This document shows positions 27,878 through 36,124 of a stretch of DNA of 64,000 nt, piece after piece. The DNA is taken from contig JAEUME010000002.1 in assembly GCA_016793445.1 (NCBI GenBank), positions 126,501 to 190,500 of the forward strand, written 5' to 3'. A program made the translations under genes and the position numbers. Positions within the stretch are counted from its first letter, which is position 1; each line of letters starts with the position of its first letter. The notes beneath the pieces are model-generated. The model saw only the letters and a list, made by a program, of their open reading frames with translations. It did no database searches and was not told the origin of the DNA. This DNA is from Hyphomicrobium sp. (GTDB taxonomy: Bacteria > Pseudomonadota > Alphaproteobacteria > Rhizobiales > Hyphomicrobiaceae).

Positions 27878-29716
27878 TCAGTACACACGAGCCTTGGGTT
27901 CGATGTACTTGATCTCGTTGGTCATCGTGTTCTTGTGCACGGGGCGGTCGTCAAGGCGTACGCTGTGCTTGGCGCCATCGGCCCAGGCCAGCGTATGCTT
28001 CATCCACACCACGTCATCGCGCTTGGGATAATCCTCTCGCGCATGAGCGCCGCGGCTTTCCTGGCGTGCCTCCGCACCGACAACCGTAACGGCCGCCTGC
28101 GCAATGAGGTTGTCGAACTCCAATGTCTCGATCAGGTCGGAGTTCCAGGTCAGCGACCGGTCGGTGACGCGGATGTCGCCCGCATCCTTCCAGATCTGGG
28201 TAATTTTCTCGACGCCTTCCTTCAGCACCGGACCGTCGCGAAACACCGCGCAGTTGGATTGCATCACCTTCTGCATCCGCAATCGCAGGGCCGAGGTCGG
28301 CGTGCCGCCGGACGCATGGCGGAACCTGTCGAGACGTGACAGGGCGAGATCGGCCGACTCTTTGGGCAACTCGGGTTGCGCGCCGCGCATCTCTATGGTC
28401 TCCGCACAGCGCAGACCGGCGGCGCGTCCGAACACGACGAGGTCGATGAGCGAATTGGAGCCAAGCCTGTTGGCGCCATGCACCGACACGCAGGCTGCCT
28501 CGCCGATGGCCATGAGGCCGGGCACGATCGAATCAGGATCGCCGTTCTTCTTGGTCAGCACCTCGCCATGATAGTTGGTCGGGATGCCGCCCATGTTGTA
28601 GTGCACGGTCGGAATGACAGGGATCGGCTGGCGGCGCAGATCGACGCCGGAGAAGACCTTGGCGCTTTCGGTGATGCCCGGCAGGCGCTCGGCCAGGATC
28701 TTGGGATCCAGATGATCGAGATGTAGGAAGATGTGATCGGCTTCCTTGCCCACGCCGCGCCCCTCGCGGATCTCGATCGTCATTGAGCGCGAGACGACGT
28801 CTCGCGAGGCAAGATCCTTCGCGTGCGGGGCGTACCGTTCCATGAAGCGCTCGCCCTTGGCGTTGGTGAGATAGCCACCCTCGCCGCGCGCGCCCTCCGT
28901 GATGAGCACGCCGGCGCCATAGATGCCCGTGGGATGGAACTGCACGAACTCCATGTCCTGCAGCGGAAGACCGGCACGTAGCACCATGGCGTTGCCATCA
29001 CCCGTGCAGGTATGCGCGGAGGTGCACGAGAAATAAGCGCGGCCATAGCCGCCGGTGGCGAGAATCGTGCGCTTGGCCCGGAAGCGATGCAGCGTGCCGT
29101 CCTCGAGCCGCAGGGCAACGACGCCCCGGCACGCGCCGTCCTGATCCATGATGAGGTCGATGGCGAAGTACTCGATGAAAAACTCCGCCGAGTGACGCAG
29201 CGACTGGCCATAAAGCGTGTGCAGCATGGCATGCCCTGTACGGTCGGCTGCCGCACAGGTGCGCTGCGCGGGCGGTCCTTCGCCGAACTCCGTCGTCATG
29301 CCGCCGAACGGGCGCTGATAGATCGTGCCCTCCTCGGTGCGCGAGAAGGGCACGCCATAATGCTCAAGCTCATAGACCGCATCGGGTGCATTCCGGCAAA
29401 GATATTCGATGGCGTCCTGGTCTCCGAGCCAATCGGAGCCCTTGACGGTGTCGTACATGTGCCAGCGCCAGTTATCCGGCCCCATGTTGCCAAGCGCCGC
29501 CGCGACGCCGCCCTGAGCGGCGACAGTGTGCGAGCGGGTCGGGAACACCTTTGAAATGCAGGCCGTCTTGAGCCCGGCCTCGGCCGCGCCGAGCGTGGCA
29601 CGCAAGCCGGCGCCACCGGCGCCCACGACGACCACATCGTAGGTGTGATCCGTAATCGGGTAGGCCTTGCCGTTGACCGCAGGAGCGGCGGTCCCGTTTG
29701 CTTTTGCTGCCGCCAT
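27878..29716 (-). CDS. sdhA: Succinate dehydrogenase flavoprotein subunit
   Basis: Oxidises succinate to fumarate with covalently bound FAD. The 612-residue protein shows the dinucleotide fold [24 protein letters not shown], the flavinylated His in [20 protein letters not shown], the substrate site in [24 protein letters not shown] and [21 protein letters not shown] segments near the middle. The C-terminal helical domain has [14 protein letters not shown] and [24 protein letters not shown]. Length matches the family. It follows sdhD with a five-base gap. Confidence 0.97.
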   Translation of the reverse strand: MAAAKANGTAAPAVNGKAYPITDHTYDVVVVGAGGAGLRATLGAAEAGLKTACISKVFPTRSHTVAAQGGVAAALGNMGPDNWRWHMYDTVKGSDWLGDQDAIEYLCRNAPDAVYELEHYGVPFSRTEEGTIYQRPFGGMTTEFGEGPPAQRTCAAADRTGHAMLHTLYGQSLRHSAEFFIEYFAIDLIMDQDGACRGVVALRLEDGTLHRFRAKRTILATGGYGRAYFSCTSAHTCTGDGNAMVLRAGLPLQDMEFVQFHPTGIYGAGVLITEGARGEGGYLTNAKGERFMERYAPHAKDLASRDVVSRSMTIEIREGRGVGKEADHIFLHLDHLDPKILAERLPGITESAKVFSGVDLRRQPIPVIPTVHYNMGGIPTNYHGEVLTKKNGDPDSIVPGLMAIGEAACVSVHGANRLGSNSLIDLVVFGRAAGLRCAETIEMRGAQPELPKESADLALSRLDRFRHASGGTPTSALRLRMQKVMQSNCAVFRDGPVLKEGVEKITQIWKDAGDIRVTDRSLTWNSDLIETLEFDNLIAQAAVTVVGAEARQESRGAHAREDYPKRDDVVWMKHTLAWADGAKHSVRLDDRPVHKNTMTNEIKYIEPKARVY

Positions 29717-29721
29717 GGCTG

Positions 29722-30099
29722 TCAGGCTCCGAAGCTCAGTTTAAGAATGGCGAAAAGGCTGGCGAGCGCGATGCCAACGGCGAAGAACGTGTTAAGCATC
29801 AACATCACGATCTTGGCGCCCTCGGCATGCACATAGTCCTCGATGATCGTCTGCATGCCGAGCCGCATATGGATCGTCCCCGAGATCACCAGCGCACCCA
29901 GCGCAATGGCAATGAGAGGGTGATGCAGCGCGCTCCTTACGGCCTGATAGTCGGCGCCCGCAAGCGATGCGACCAGCCAGACGAAGAAGAGGCCAAGGAA
30001 TACATTGGCAACGGCCGTAACACGCTGCTTCCAGAAATGATCCGTGCCTTCCTTGGCAGAGCCCAGAGCACGGACGTTCTTGAGCGGAGTTCGCATCAT
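29722..30099 (-). CDS. sdhD: Succinate dehydrogenase membrane anchor subunit D
   Basis: Membrane anchor that with SdhC forms the heme b and quinone pocket. 125 residues with three membrane segments: [56 protein letters not shown], and [24 protein letters not shown]. The [18 protein letters not shown] segment holds the heme-ligand His region and the quinone-site Asp-Tyr. Tandem ATGs at 30099 and 30096 overlap the end of sdhC by almost nothing. It is the middle gene of sdhCDA. Confidence 0.93.
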   Translation of the reverse strand: MMRTPLKNVRALGSAKEGTDHFWKQRVTAVANVFLGLFFVWLVASLAGADYQAVRSALHHPLIAIALGALVISGTIHMRLGMQTIIEDYVHAEGAKIVMLMLNTFFAVGIALASLFAILKLSFGA

Positions 30100-30100
30100 G

Positions 30101-30514
30101 TCATGCTCCCCAAGCGAGGGCTGCAATCCAGATCAAGGCGGTGAGAGACGCCGACACGATCAGCGTGCCCCAGGAAAGTTTGTCGATCGTCTTGAGATCG
30201 TAGCCGTAGCCCAGGTCCCAGATGAAGTGGCGGATGCCGCCAAGCATGTGGTGGAGCAGCGCCCAGGTATAACCAAACAGCACGAGACGTCCCAGCCAGC
30301 TGCCGAAAAAACCCGAGACATAATCGAAATACGCAGGCCCGGTGGCCGCCGCGATCAACCACCAGCTCAGCAGCAGCGAGCCGGCATAAAGCCCAGCGCC
30401 GGTAATGCGATGCACGATCGACATCACCATGTTGATGGGCGGTGTGTAGACTTGAAGGTGCGGCGACAGCGGCCGCTGCGGCCGTCCCTCCCGCTCCGTG
30501 CCTGCTTCGGCCAT
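30101..30514 (-). CDS. sdhC: Succinate dehydrogenase cytochrome b556 subunit
   Basis: Cytochrome b subunit of complex II. 137 residues: RPLSPHLQVYTPPINMVMSIVHRITGAGLY contains the conserved SIxHRxTG motif of SdhC (quinone site), and the second segment LLHHMLGGIRHFIWDLGYG has the heme-ligand His. Three membrane segments. The open frame runs 94 codons further upstream, but homology begins at ATG 30514. First gene of sdhCDA; a 119-bp gap with AT-rich ATATAT separates it from the FAD oxidoreductase upstream. Confidence 0.94.
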   Translation of the reverse strand: MAEAGTEREGRPQRPLSPHLQVYTPPINMVMSIVHRITGAGLYAGSLLLSWWLIAAATGPAYFDYVSGFFGSWLGRLVLFGYTWALLHHMLGGIRHFIWDLGYGYDLKTIDKLSWGTLIVSASLTALIWIAALAWGA

Positions 30515-30633
30515 CGGCAGATCCTTGAAAACTGCGTGATATATGGCCGGTTTGTAGCGGTTGGCGGGCCGTATTTCAAACCGCGTTTTTGCCACACGGA
30601 ACTTAAGAAGGGAGGCGCGAAAATAACCCGAAG

Positions 30634-31611
30634 TCAGCTCAGGCTGGCAACGATCGCCTTGGCGAGACGATCGCCGCTCTCGAAGGCGTGCTCCGCCAAG
30701 CGGCCAAGACACCAATCTCCTGCGATCCCGACGCGATGTTCGCCGGAATAGATGTATGTCTCGCCCAGAGAATGGTCGACCAGTCCATGGCGCCACAGAT
30801 GGGCTGTCATGCGTGTCGGGCGCACCGGGGGAAGCGCCAGGACATGGCTAATTTCGTTCCACAGCTCTTCGGCGACGACTTCCGGATCGGCATCCTCGGT
30901 TTCGCGGCTCCAGGTAGGAGAGGCATGTATGACGATCGACTCGCCTCGCGAACTCCGCCCCGGCTTGGTATTGTTGCGCGCGATCCAGCGGATCACTTCA
31001 GACATGTCCGAATAGACGTCCTGATCCGGCAGAACCCTATCTTCGAGGCGCACCATCAGCGCCCAGCACGGCGTCATGCGCACACGCGCCAAGGGCTGCG
31101 CAAGCTCGTCGAGCCGGCCCAACAGCAGCCGTGCCTTGGGTGCGGGAACGCAAACGGCCACAGCGTTGAAGGGGCCAACCGAAGTCTGATCCTCAAACCA
31201 GATGTGCCAGCCCTTATCATGCCGCTCGATGGTGTGCACATTGCGCGCCGTGTGGATGCGCACGCTCTCGGCTAGAGGCCTGACGAGCGACGCCATACCC
31301 GGCTTGCCGACAAACCAGGGCAGCAACTGGCCGCCGCCCTCCTCGCCATGCAGGCGCGAGCGCGGTGTCCATCGCGCGGCGTACCCGATGCCGACCAGTT
31401 CCTCGATATAGGCGCGGAATTCAGACGTGCGGCAGGTGACGTACTGCGCGCCGTGGTCGAACGTCTCCAGGCCCAGGCGGGTTGTGGCCATACGCCCGCC
31501 GATGATCCGGTCCTGTTCGAAAACTTCAACAAAAAATCCAGCCCTGCGCATGGTCCTTGCGCATGATAGCCCCGCTAAGCCGGCTCCAATGACTGCAGCT
31601 CTTTTGGTCAC
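30634..31611 (-). CDS. FAD-dependent NAD(P)-binding oxidoreductase (renalase/amine-oxidase-like)
   Basis: 325 residues starting with the FAD-binding fold AAVIGAGLAGLSCARTMRRAGFFVEVFEQDRIIGGRMATTRL, in which GAGLAGLSC and the GGRM turn are diagnostic. HGAQYVTCRTSEFRAYIEEL follows, then a C-terminal FAD motif IAGDWCLGRLAEHAFESGDRLAKAI. This resembles the bacterial renalase-like oxidoreductases, whose members oxidise dihydronicotinamide isomers or other small molecules; the substrate is not assignable. Start is GTG 31611. Downstream is sdhC after 119 bp. Confidence 0.85.
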   Translation of the reverse strand: MTKRAAVIGAGLAGLSCARTMRRAGFFVEVFEQDRIIGGRMATTRLGLETFDHGAQYVTCRTSEFRAYIEELVGIGYAARWTPRSRLHGEEGGGQLLPWFVGKPGMASLVRPLAESVRIHTARNVHTIERHDKGWHIWFEDQTSVGPFNAVAVCVPAPKARLLLGRLDELAQPLARVRMTPCWALMVRLEDRVLPDQDVYSDMSEVIRWIARNNTKPGRSSRGESIVIHASPTWSRETEDADPEVVAEELWNEISHVLALPPVRPTRMTAHLWRHGLVDHSLGETYIYSGEHRVGIAGDWCLGRLAEHAFESGDRLAKAIVASLS

Positions 31612-31778
31612 CTAGAACCTGCTCAGAAGCATGCACGATGGCAAAGCTCGCACGAAAAGCTCAGCCATCCCCCAAAGCTCAGATGACGAAGTTTATGACA
31701 TCTTCGTTATTGAACAGTATCAGTTCCGAGGTATGTGCATGGCAATTTTGTTAACCGATGAAACAATACTGAAAAAAG

Positions 31779-32327
31779 CTATTTGACTGTGATCGTTCCG
31801 CAGGCCACGCGCTTGCCGCTGTTACCCTCGGGATCGCTCTTGTAATCGTCAGGATTTTCAAACAGGACGAGCGACGCACCATCAGCATCAAATAAAGTCT
31901 CCTCCCCGTCCTTGCTCAACGTCAAGAACGGGCTCAAAAATTCTCCCGACGCCGTGCCGTCGGCCCCGGCATGAACATTGGGCAGATCGCCCGCCATCGG
32001 ACCTTCATCGTGCAAGTATCCGTGCTTGGCACCCAGGGGATTATGGATTGCGCCGGCGGATGAAAAATCGCCATCGCAAGCTCCCGATTCATGCACATGC
32101 AATCCGTGGGAACCCGGCTTCAGGCCCTTGAGGTCGAACTTCATCAGGACGCCCGCCGTCGCCTCCATGAGGGTCACGGTCCCGGCTTCGGTTCCGTCGG
32201 CGAGCTTTAGCCGGGCAACCGCAACGCCTCCGACCGCGCGCGCACGTTGCGGCAATGAAACGGCCGCAATGCAGAGTACGACGCCTGCCATGAGGCAGCG
32301 ATGAAGCGGCATCGGCATGTTGAACAT
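31779..32327 (-). CDS. SodC-like (Cu/Zn superoxide dismutase fold) protein with missing metal ligands
   Basis: 182 residues with signal peptide ([20 protein letters not shown]) then the SodC beta barrel. GSHGLHVHESGACDGDF supplies two Cu histidines, SAGAIHNPLGAKHG the bridging His and one Zn His, GDLPNV the Zn Asp, and KRVACGTI the disulfide Cys and active-site Arg. Two ligands are replaced: the Zn His that precedes GDLPNV (normally HxGD) is Met (PMAGD), and the last Cu His (normally VxH before the ADD or DD turn) is Phe (LVLFENPDD). Superoxide dismutation may thus be lost. ATG 32327 follows AGGGA. Confidence 0.87.
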   Translation of the reverse strand: MFNMPMPLHRCLMAGVVLCIAAVSLPQRARAVGGVAVARLKLADGTEAGTVTLMEATAGVLMKFDLKGLKPGSHGLHVHESGACDGDFSSAGAIHNPLGAKHGYLHDEGPMAGDLPNVHAGADGTASGEFLSPFLTLSKDGEETLFDADGASLVLFENPDDYKSDPEGNSGKRVACGTITVK

Positions 32328-32430
32328 CCCGGGGTTCCCTAGAAAGCAGTATAGCTCTAGCGTCCTAAGGCGCGCCATCCCCCCATACGAGGTCTGGCGC
32401 GCGCCTCTGGCACGCTCAGAGTCGCGAATC

Positions 32431-33489
32431 CTATCGGGGCAACACCAGCCAGGTGTCGAGATCGAGGACGACGCCCTCGGCATAGTCGCCTTTTTCAGTC
32501 TTGAGCGGCAGTGCGCTGCAATCCATGTTCTTGACGCCGACAAGGCGCACGCGCAGCGCGCCAACGTCCTTGCGGCCGGGAATCTCGGCCTTCTCCAGCA
32601 CCTCCGACCAAGCATAGATGGTGTCGCCCGCGAATGTCGGCGCGACGTGCCGGCCGCCGTTGATAGCCGCCAGATGGAATGCGTTGCCAAGTCCATTGTA
32701 GGACAGCGCGCGCACCAGGGAGATGACGACACCGCCATAGACGATGCGTTTGCCGAAGCGGCCCTTGGATTCGGTGTGCTGATTGAAGTGCACCTTGGCG
32801 GTATTCTGATAGAGGCGCGTCGCGGTTTGATGCTCGGCCTCCTCCAGCGTCATGCCGTCGATGTGATCGATCTTCTCGCCTGCTTCGTAGTCGGACCAGC
32901 GATGAGGCGAACCCGCAAGAGCCAAATCGTACTTGCCGATATCGAGCGCGGGTACTGCGGATGCAAGCTCGGATGGATCGACGCGATCGGGCAGCTTCGG
33001 CACGACCGCCTCCGGTGCGGGCGAAGACTTGTCGCGCTTGCGCACCATCACCCAGCGGCAATATTCCAGCACCACCTCGCCGTTCTGGTTACGCCCGGTC
33101 GAGCGCACGTAAACGGTGCCCGTCTCGCCATTGGAGTTCTCCTTGAGGCCGATCACCTCCGACGTCGCCGACAGCGTGTCTCCGGGATAGACAGGCTTTA
33201 TGAAGCGGCAATCCGCATAGCCAAGGTTTGCGATGGCGTTGAGGGAAATATCGGGCGTCGTCTTGCCGAAGACCACGTGGAATGTGAGCAGATCATCCAG
33301 CGGTGCACGCGGATAGCCCAGTGCTTTGGCGAATGCATCGGACGACTGCACAGCAAAGCGCGAGCCATAGAGCGCCGTGTAGAGCGCGACATCGCCTTCG
33401 TTCACCGTGCGCGGGGTTGCGTGCGTGATGATCTGACCAAAGCGGAAATCCTCAAAAAAATTGCCCGCGTTTGTTTTGGCCGTTGTCAT
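32431..33489 (-). CDS. mch: Mesaconyl-CoA hydratase (MaoC family)
   Basis: Hydrates mesaconyl-CoA to beta-methylmalyl-CoA in the ethylmalonyl-CoA pathway. 352 residues with two hot-dog repeats. The opening NAGNFFEDFRFGQIITHATPRTVNEGDVALYTALYGSRF and the core FHVVFGKTTPDISLNAIANLGYADCRF agree closely with characterised homologues as I recall them; the second half has WSDYEAGEKIDHIDGMTLEEAEHQTATRLYQNTAKVHF. ATG 33489 is my start; ATG 33504 is an alternative. It lies on the same strand as the CitE-type lyase, with a small lipoprotein gene between. Confidence 0.9.
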   Translation of the reverse strand: MTTAKTNAGNFFEDFRFGQIITHATPRTVNEGDVALYTALYGSRFAVQSSDAFAKALGYPRAPLDDLLTFHVVFGKTTPDISLNAIANLGYADCRFIKPVYPGDTLSATSEVIGLKENSNGETGTVYVRSTGRNQNGEVVLEYCRWVMVRKRDKSSPAPEAVVPKLPDRVDPSELASAVPALDIGKYDLALAGSPHRWSDYEAGEKIDHIDGMTLEEAEHQTATRLYQNTAKVHFNQHTESKGRFGKRIVYGGVVISLVRALSYNGLGNAFHLAAINGGRHVAPTFAGDTIYAWSEVLEKAEIPGRKDVGALRVRLVGVKNMDCSALPLKTEKGDYAEGVVLDLDTWLVLPR

Positions 33490-33632
33490 TTGCAATTGCC
33501 CCATGTCCGCCAGTTGTCCCGATCCGTTTGCCTGCAAGGCCGGCCTGGCGCTTTTTGCTTCGCCAGCCCGGCCCCCCTTTTGTGGACAGAGCGCGCTTCC
33601 TGCAACCCTTTTTGAGACTTAAGGGGTCGCGA

Positions 33633-33965
33633 TCATCGGCCGCACAGGCGCACGAGGGCTGAACATCGGATCAGGCCCAGGCCCAAGCTATGAGGCTGGC
33701 AGTGCACCTCCCGGGCAACCACCCTTATCCGGCGCAGGCCCTGGGCCAGCAGATTGCCGCGCACGTCCGCCAGCTGATGCTTGACGCCTGCGCGTGCAAA
33801 CTCCCTGGCTTCGTCTGTTTGCTGGCTGATGCCTTCGGCGGTGGCGTCTTCGCAGCGTGCATCGCCGGGCAGTTTCCCGGCATCCTGCCAGTCATCTTGC
33901 CAGCTCAAAGGTGCACAGGCCGACAAGGCTAAAGCAGCAGCCGCGATCATAGCGCGAGATGTCAT
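33633..33965 (-). CDS. Small putative lipoprotein
   Basis: 110 residues, family not recognised. The N-terminus MTSRAMIAAAALALSACAP has a signal peptide with a lipobox (LSAC), so the mature protein would be lipid-anchored at the Cys. The remainder is hydrophilic with three further Cys (ARCEDA, EVHCQPHS, LIRCSA and a last RLCGR) and an Arg-rich centre. GAGG lies upstream of ATG 33965. It stands between the lyase and the hydratase genes on the same strand, but nothing ties it to their pathway. Confidence 0.6.
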   Translation of the reverse strand: MTSRAMIAAAALALSACAPLSWQDDWQDAGKLPGDARCEDATAEGISQQTDEAREFARAGVKHQLADVRGNLLAQGLRRIRVVAREVHCQPHSLGLGLIRCSALVRLCGR

Positions 33966-33999
33966 GTGAGGGGACCTCGGACGGCCAATTGCTCAGCCC

Positions 34000-34020
34000 G
34001 GCAAGCGCGATGCGCTTGCC
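34000..34020. terminator. Palindromic hairpin downstream of the CitE-type lyase gene
   Basis: GGCAAGCGC (34000-34008), loop GAT, then GCGCTTGCC (34012-34020), a 9-bp perfect stem. It lies 74 bases past the lyase stop and just upstream of the lipoprotein start. There is no T-tract on either side, so it is only a weak terminator candidate. Confidence 0.35.
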
Positions 34021-34093
34021 ACCCCCGCTCTTTACAGATGTGCGCTAACTGGACGTTTTTATGGCGTGATCTGACGGAGCCCTGATCCGTCCC

Positions 34094-34993
34094 TTAAAAC
34101 CAGGGCTCCTCGATGCGCGATTTGGCGTTTATCGCGTCGGCAATGGTGACGACGCGCTTGGCCATGACCAGATGGAGGCGTTCCACCATCTTGCCCTCGA
34201 CCGTAATAACGCCCTTCTTGGCGTTTTCGGGCTGTTCGAAGGCCTTGATGATCTTGATGGACCAAGAAACTTCTTCGTCCGTGGGCGAAAAGACCTGGTT
34301 GCACGGCTCGACTTGCGAAGGATGGATCAGCGTCTTGCCATCCATGCCCAGCGTCCGGCCGTGTTCGCACTCGGCGCGGAAGCCCGTTTCGTCCTTGAAG
34401 TCGTTATAGACGCCGTCGATCACATCGAGCCCGTAGGCGCGGGCGGCAACCAGCGTCATGGCGAGCCACGGCACCACCGCGAACCGGTTGTTGGTGGCGC
34501 GGGCGCGGCTTTCCTTCAGAAGATCGTTTGTGCCCAACACGAGGCAGGCGAGGCGATTTTCCGGATCGGCGCCACAGGCCGCGATTTCGCGTGAAGAAAT
34601 GATGCCCATGGGCGTCTCGATCATCGCCCACAGCCGCGTCTTCTCTGCGGCGCCGGTGGCACGCACGACCTTGGCCGTGGAAATGATGTCGCCGGGCTGA
34701 GAGACCTTGGGAATGAGGATGGCGTCGGGTTCGGCGGCGATGGCAGCATGAAGGTCCGCCATGCCCCAAGGCGTTTCGAGTGCGTTGACGCGCAAAATGA
34801 CCTCGCGCGCGCCAAAGCCCCCCGCCCGCAGCGCTTCCACGACCATCTCCCGCGCCTTGGGCTTGTTATCGGGCGCAACTGAATCCTCCAGATCCAGAAT
34901 GAGGGCGTCGGCAGGCAGTTTGCGGGCTTTATCCATGGCCCGCTCGTTATCGCCGGGCAAATACAGCACGCTGCGTCGCGGCCTGATCGCCAT
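34094..34993 (-). CDS. CitE-family CoA-ester lyase, probable L-malyl-CoA/beta-methylmalyl-CoA lyase
   Basis: 299-residue TIM-barrel enzyme. Motifs: RRSVLYLPGDNERAMDKARKL, LDLEDSVAPDNKPKAR (Mg-binding Asp/Glu), LWAMIETPMGI, VLGTNDLLKE and DGKTLIHPSQV. In the ethylmalonyl-CoA pathway such enzymes split beta-methylmalyl-CoA to glyoxylate and propionyl-CoA and malyl-CoA to glyoxylate and acetyl-CoA (Mcl1), but this sequence is closer to the CitE/Mcl2 style N-terminus, so a malyl-CoA thioesterase role is also possible. AAGGAG precedes ATG 34993 by six bases. Proximity to mch supports the pathway. Confidence 0.85.
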   Translation of the reverse strand: MAIRPRRSVLYLPGDNERAMDKARKLPADALILDLEDSVAPDNKPKAREMVVEALRAGGFGAREVILRVNALETPWGMADLHAAIAAEPDAILIPKVSQPGDIISTAKVVRATGAAEKTRLWAMIETPMGIISSREIAACGADPENRLACLVLGTNDLLKESRARATNNRFAVVPWLAMTLVAARAYGLDVIDGVYNDFKDETGFRAECEHGRTLGMDGKTLIHPSQVEPCNQVFSPTDEEVSWSIKIIKAFEQPENAKKGVITVEGKMVERLHLVMAKRVVTIADAINAKSRIEEPWF

Positions 34994-35104
34994 GCTCGTC
35001 TCCTTGATTCTCCGATTATTGCGTTGCAATATAGCGTATCATGCCGTCTCGGCTACAAGGTCTTTCGGCCAATTTTTGACCCGTGAGGTTCGATTGAAGC
35101 GCCG

Positions 35105-35896
35105 ATGGCCTGTATTCTAGCGGTCTCCTCCTTTCTGGCCCATGGCAGCATCGGGTTGACGGCGAATGCCGCGGCCGTTCAGGCGCTTGGTCACGAGGTG
35201 GTGCGATTTCCCACCGTCCTGTTGTCCAATCATCCCGGCTATGCCCACACCGCCGGCGAGCGGATTTCGTGCGCACTGCTGATGAAAATGCTCGACGCGA
35301 TAGAGGCCAACGGCTGGCTTGACGGCGTCTCTGCCATCCTGACCGGCTATCTGCCCAGCGCGGCCCACGTCGCCTTCGCGCACGAGGCGCTCGAACGAGT
35401 GCGGCGGCACAGTCCGGCCGCGCTCTACGTGTGCGATCCAATCATCGGCGATGATCCCAAGGGGATCTACATTGATCAGCTTGCCGCCGAAGCCATCCGC
35501 GACCGCCTCGTGCCTATTGCCGATGTGCTCACGCCCAATCGCTTCGAACTCTCCTGGCTCACGGGCCGGACGGTCGACGACGCGGCGAGCACCGAATCTG
35601 CTGCCACTCATCTCGCCTGCCGGGCCGTCGCGGCGACCTCGATCCCGCACGGCGCAAACGAGATCCTGAATGTGCTGATTGCGGGCGGTGTAAGGCGGAC
35701 TCTGGCGTCGTCACGCCGTGACCGCGTCCCTCACGGTACAGGCGACGTCTTCTGCGGGCTTCTGACAGGGCTCCTGGCGGCAGGACTTTCTATGCCTGAT
35801 GCTTTTGTAAAGGCTGACCGTGTGCTCCAGGAGGTCGTGAGCCTCTCTTTTGAGCGCGAGGATATCGACCTTGCGCCTCTGATGCACATCGCTTAG
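35105..35896 (+). CDS. pdxY: Pyridoxal kinase-like (ribokinase superfamily)
   Basis: 263 residues of the ribokinase fold used by pyridoxal kinases: LAVSSFLAHGSIGLTANAAAVQALGHEV at the N-terminus, VCDPIIGDDPKGIYI, ADVLTPNRFELSWLTGR, and the phosphate-binding and catalytic-base motif VPHGTGDVFCGLLTGLLAAG (the Asp in GTGD). It phosphorylates pyridoxal to PLP in the salvage route. It is divergent from the lyase gene. The TAG stop is followed by AGCG, giving TAGAGC like several other genes in this window, and a long dispersed repeat begins five bases later. Confidence 0.87.
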   Translation: MACILAVSSFLAHGSIGLTANAAAVQALGHEVVRFPTVLLSNHPGYAHTAGERISCALLMKMLDAIEANGWLDGVSAILTGYLPSAAHVAFAHEALERVRRHSPAALYVCDPIIGDDPKGIYIDQLAAEAIRDRLVPIADVLTPNRFELSWLTGRTVDDAASTESAATHLACRAVAATSIPHGANEILNVLIAGGVRRTLASSRRDRVPHGTGDVFCGLLTGLLAAGLSMPDAFVKADRVLQEVVSLSFEREDIDLAPLMHIA

Positions 35897-35900
35897 AGCG

Positions 35901-36044
35901 GGTTGCGATCACATGGACCACTTCCTTCTCCCGTCGGGAGAAGGTGCCCCGAAGGGGCGGATGAGGGGGGCTGGCGCGATCAGCGGCCCATGCTGAAGTC
36001 CCTCACCTGTCGCTTCGCGACATCCTCTCCCCTTCCGGGAGAGG
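35901..36044 (-). repeat. Long dispersed repeat, copy 2 (inverted)
   Basis: Reverse complement of the block at 24871-25012, with few differences: GGTTGCGATCACATGGACC against GGTTGCGATCTCATGGACTC at one end, and a longer GGAAGGGGAGAGG palindrome at the other. It fills the pdxY-nhaA gap. It also makes a spurious coding extension that would prefix NhaA with about 70 residues not seen in the family. Confidence 0.85.
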
Positions 36045-36124
36045 AAAAGGGTGGCTCTGTAGGATCGATAAGCGCGCCAGTTCCAGAGGCTGACGATTCC
36101 GTAAGGCCCGCGACGCAACCGAGG

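Noticed and set aside
32317..33615. 432-codon open frame antisense to mesaconyl-CoA hydratase
   Set aside because: Opposite strand of a strongly matched enzyme; no credible protein features.
35903..36124. N-terminal extension of NhaA of 74 residues
   Set aside because: The extension is translated from the dispersed repeat (copy 2) and is absent from the family; start placed at tandem ATGs 36125/36128.
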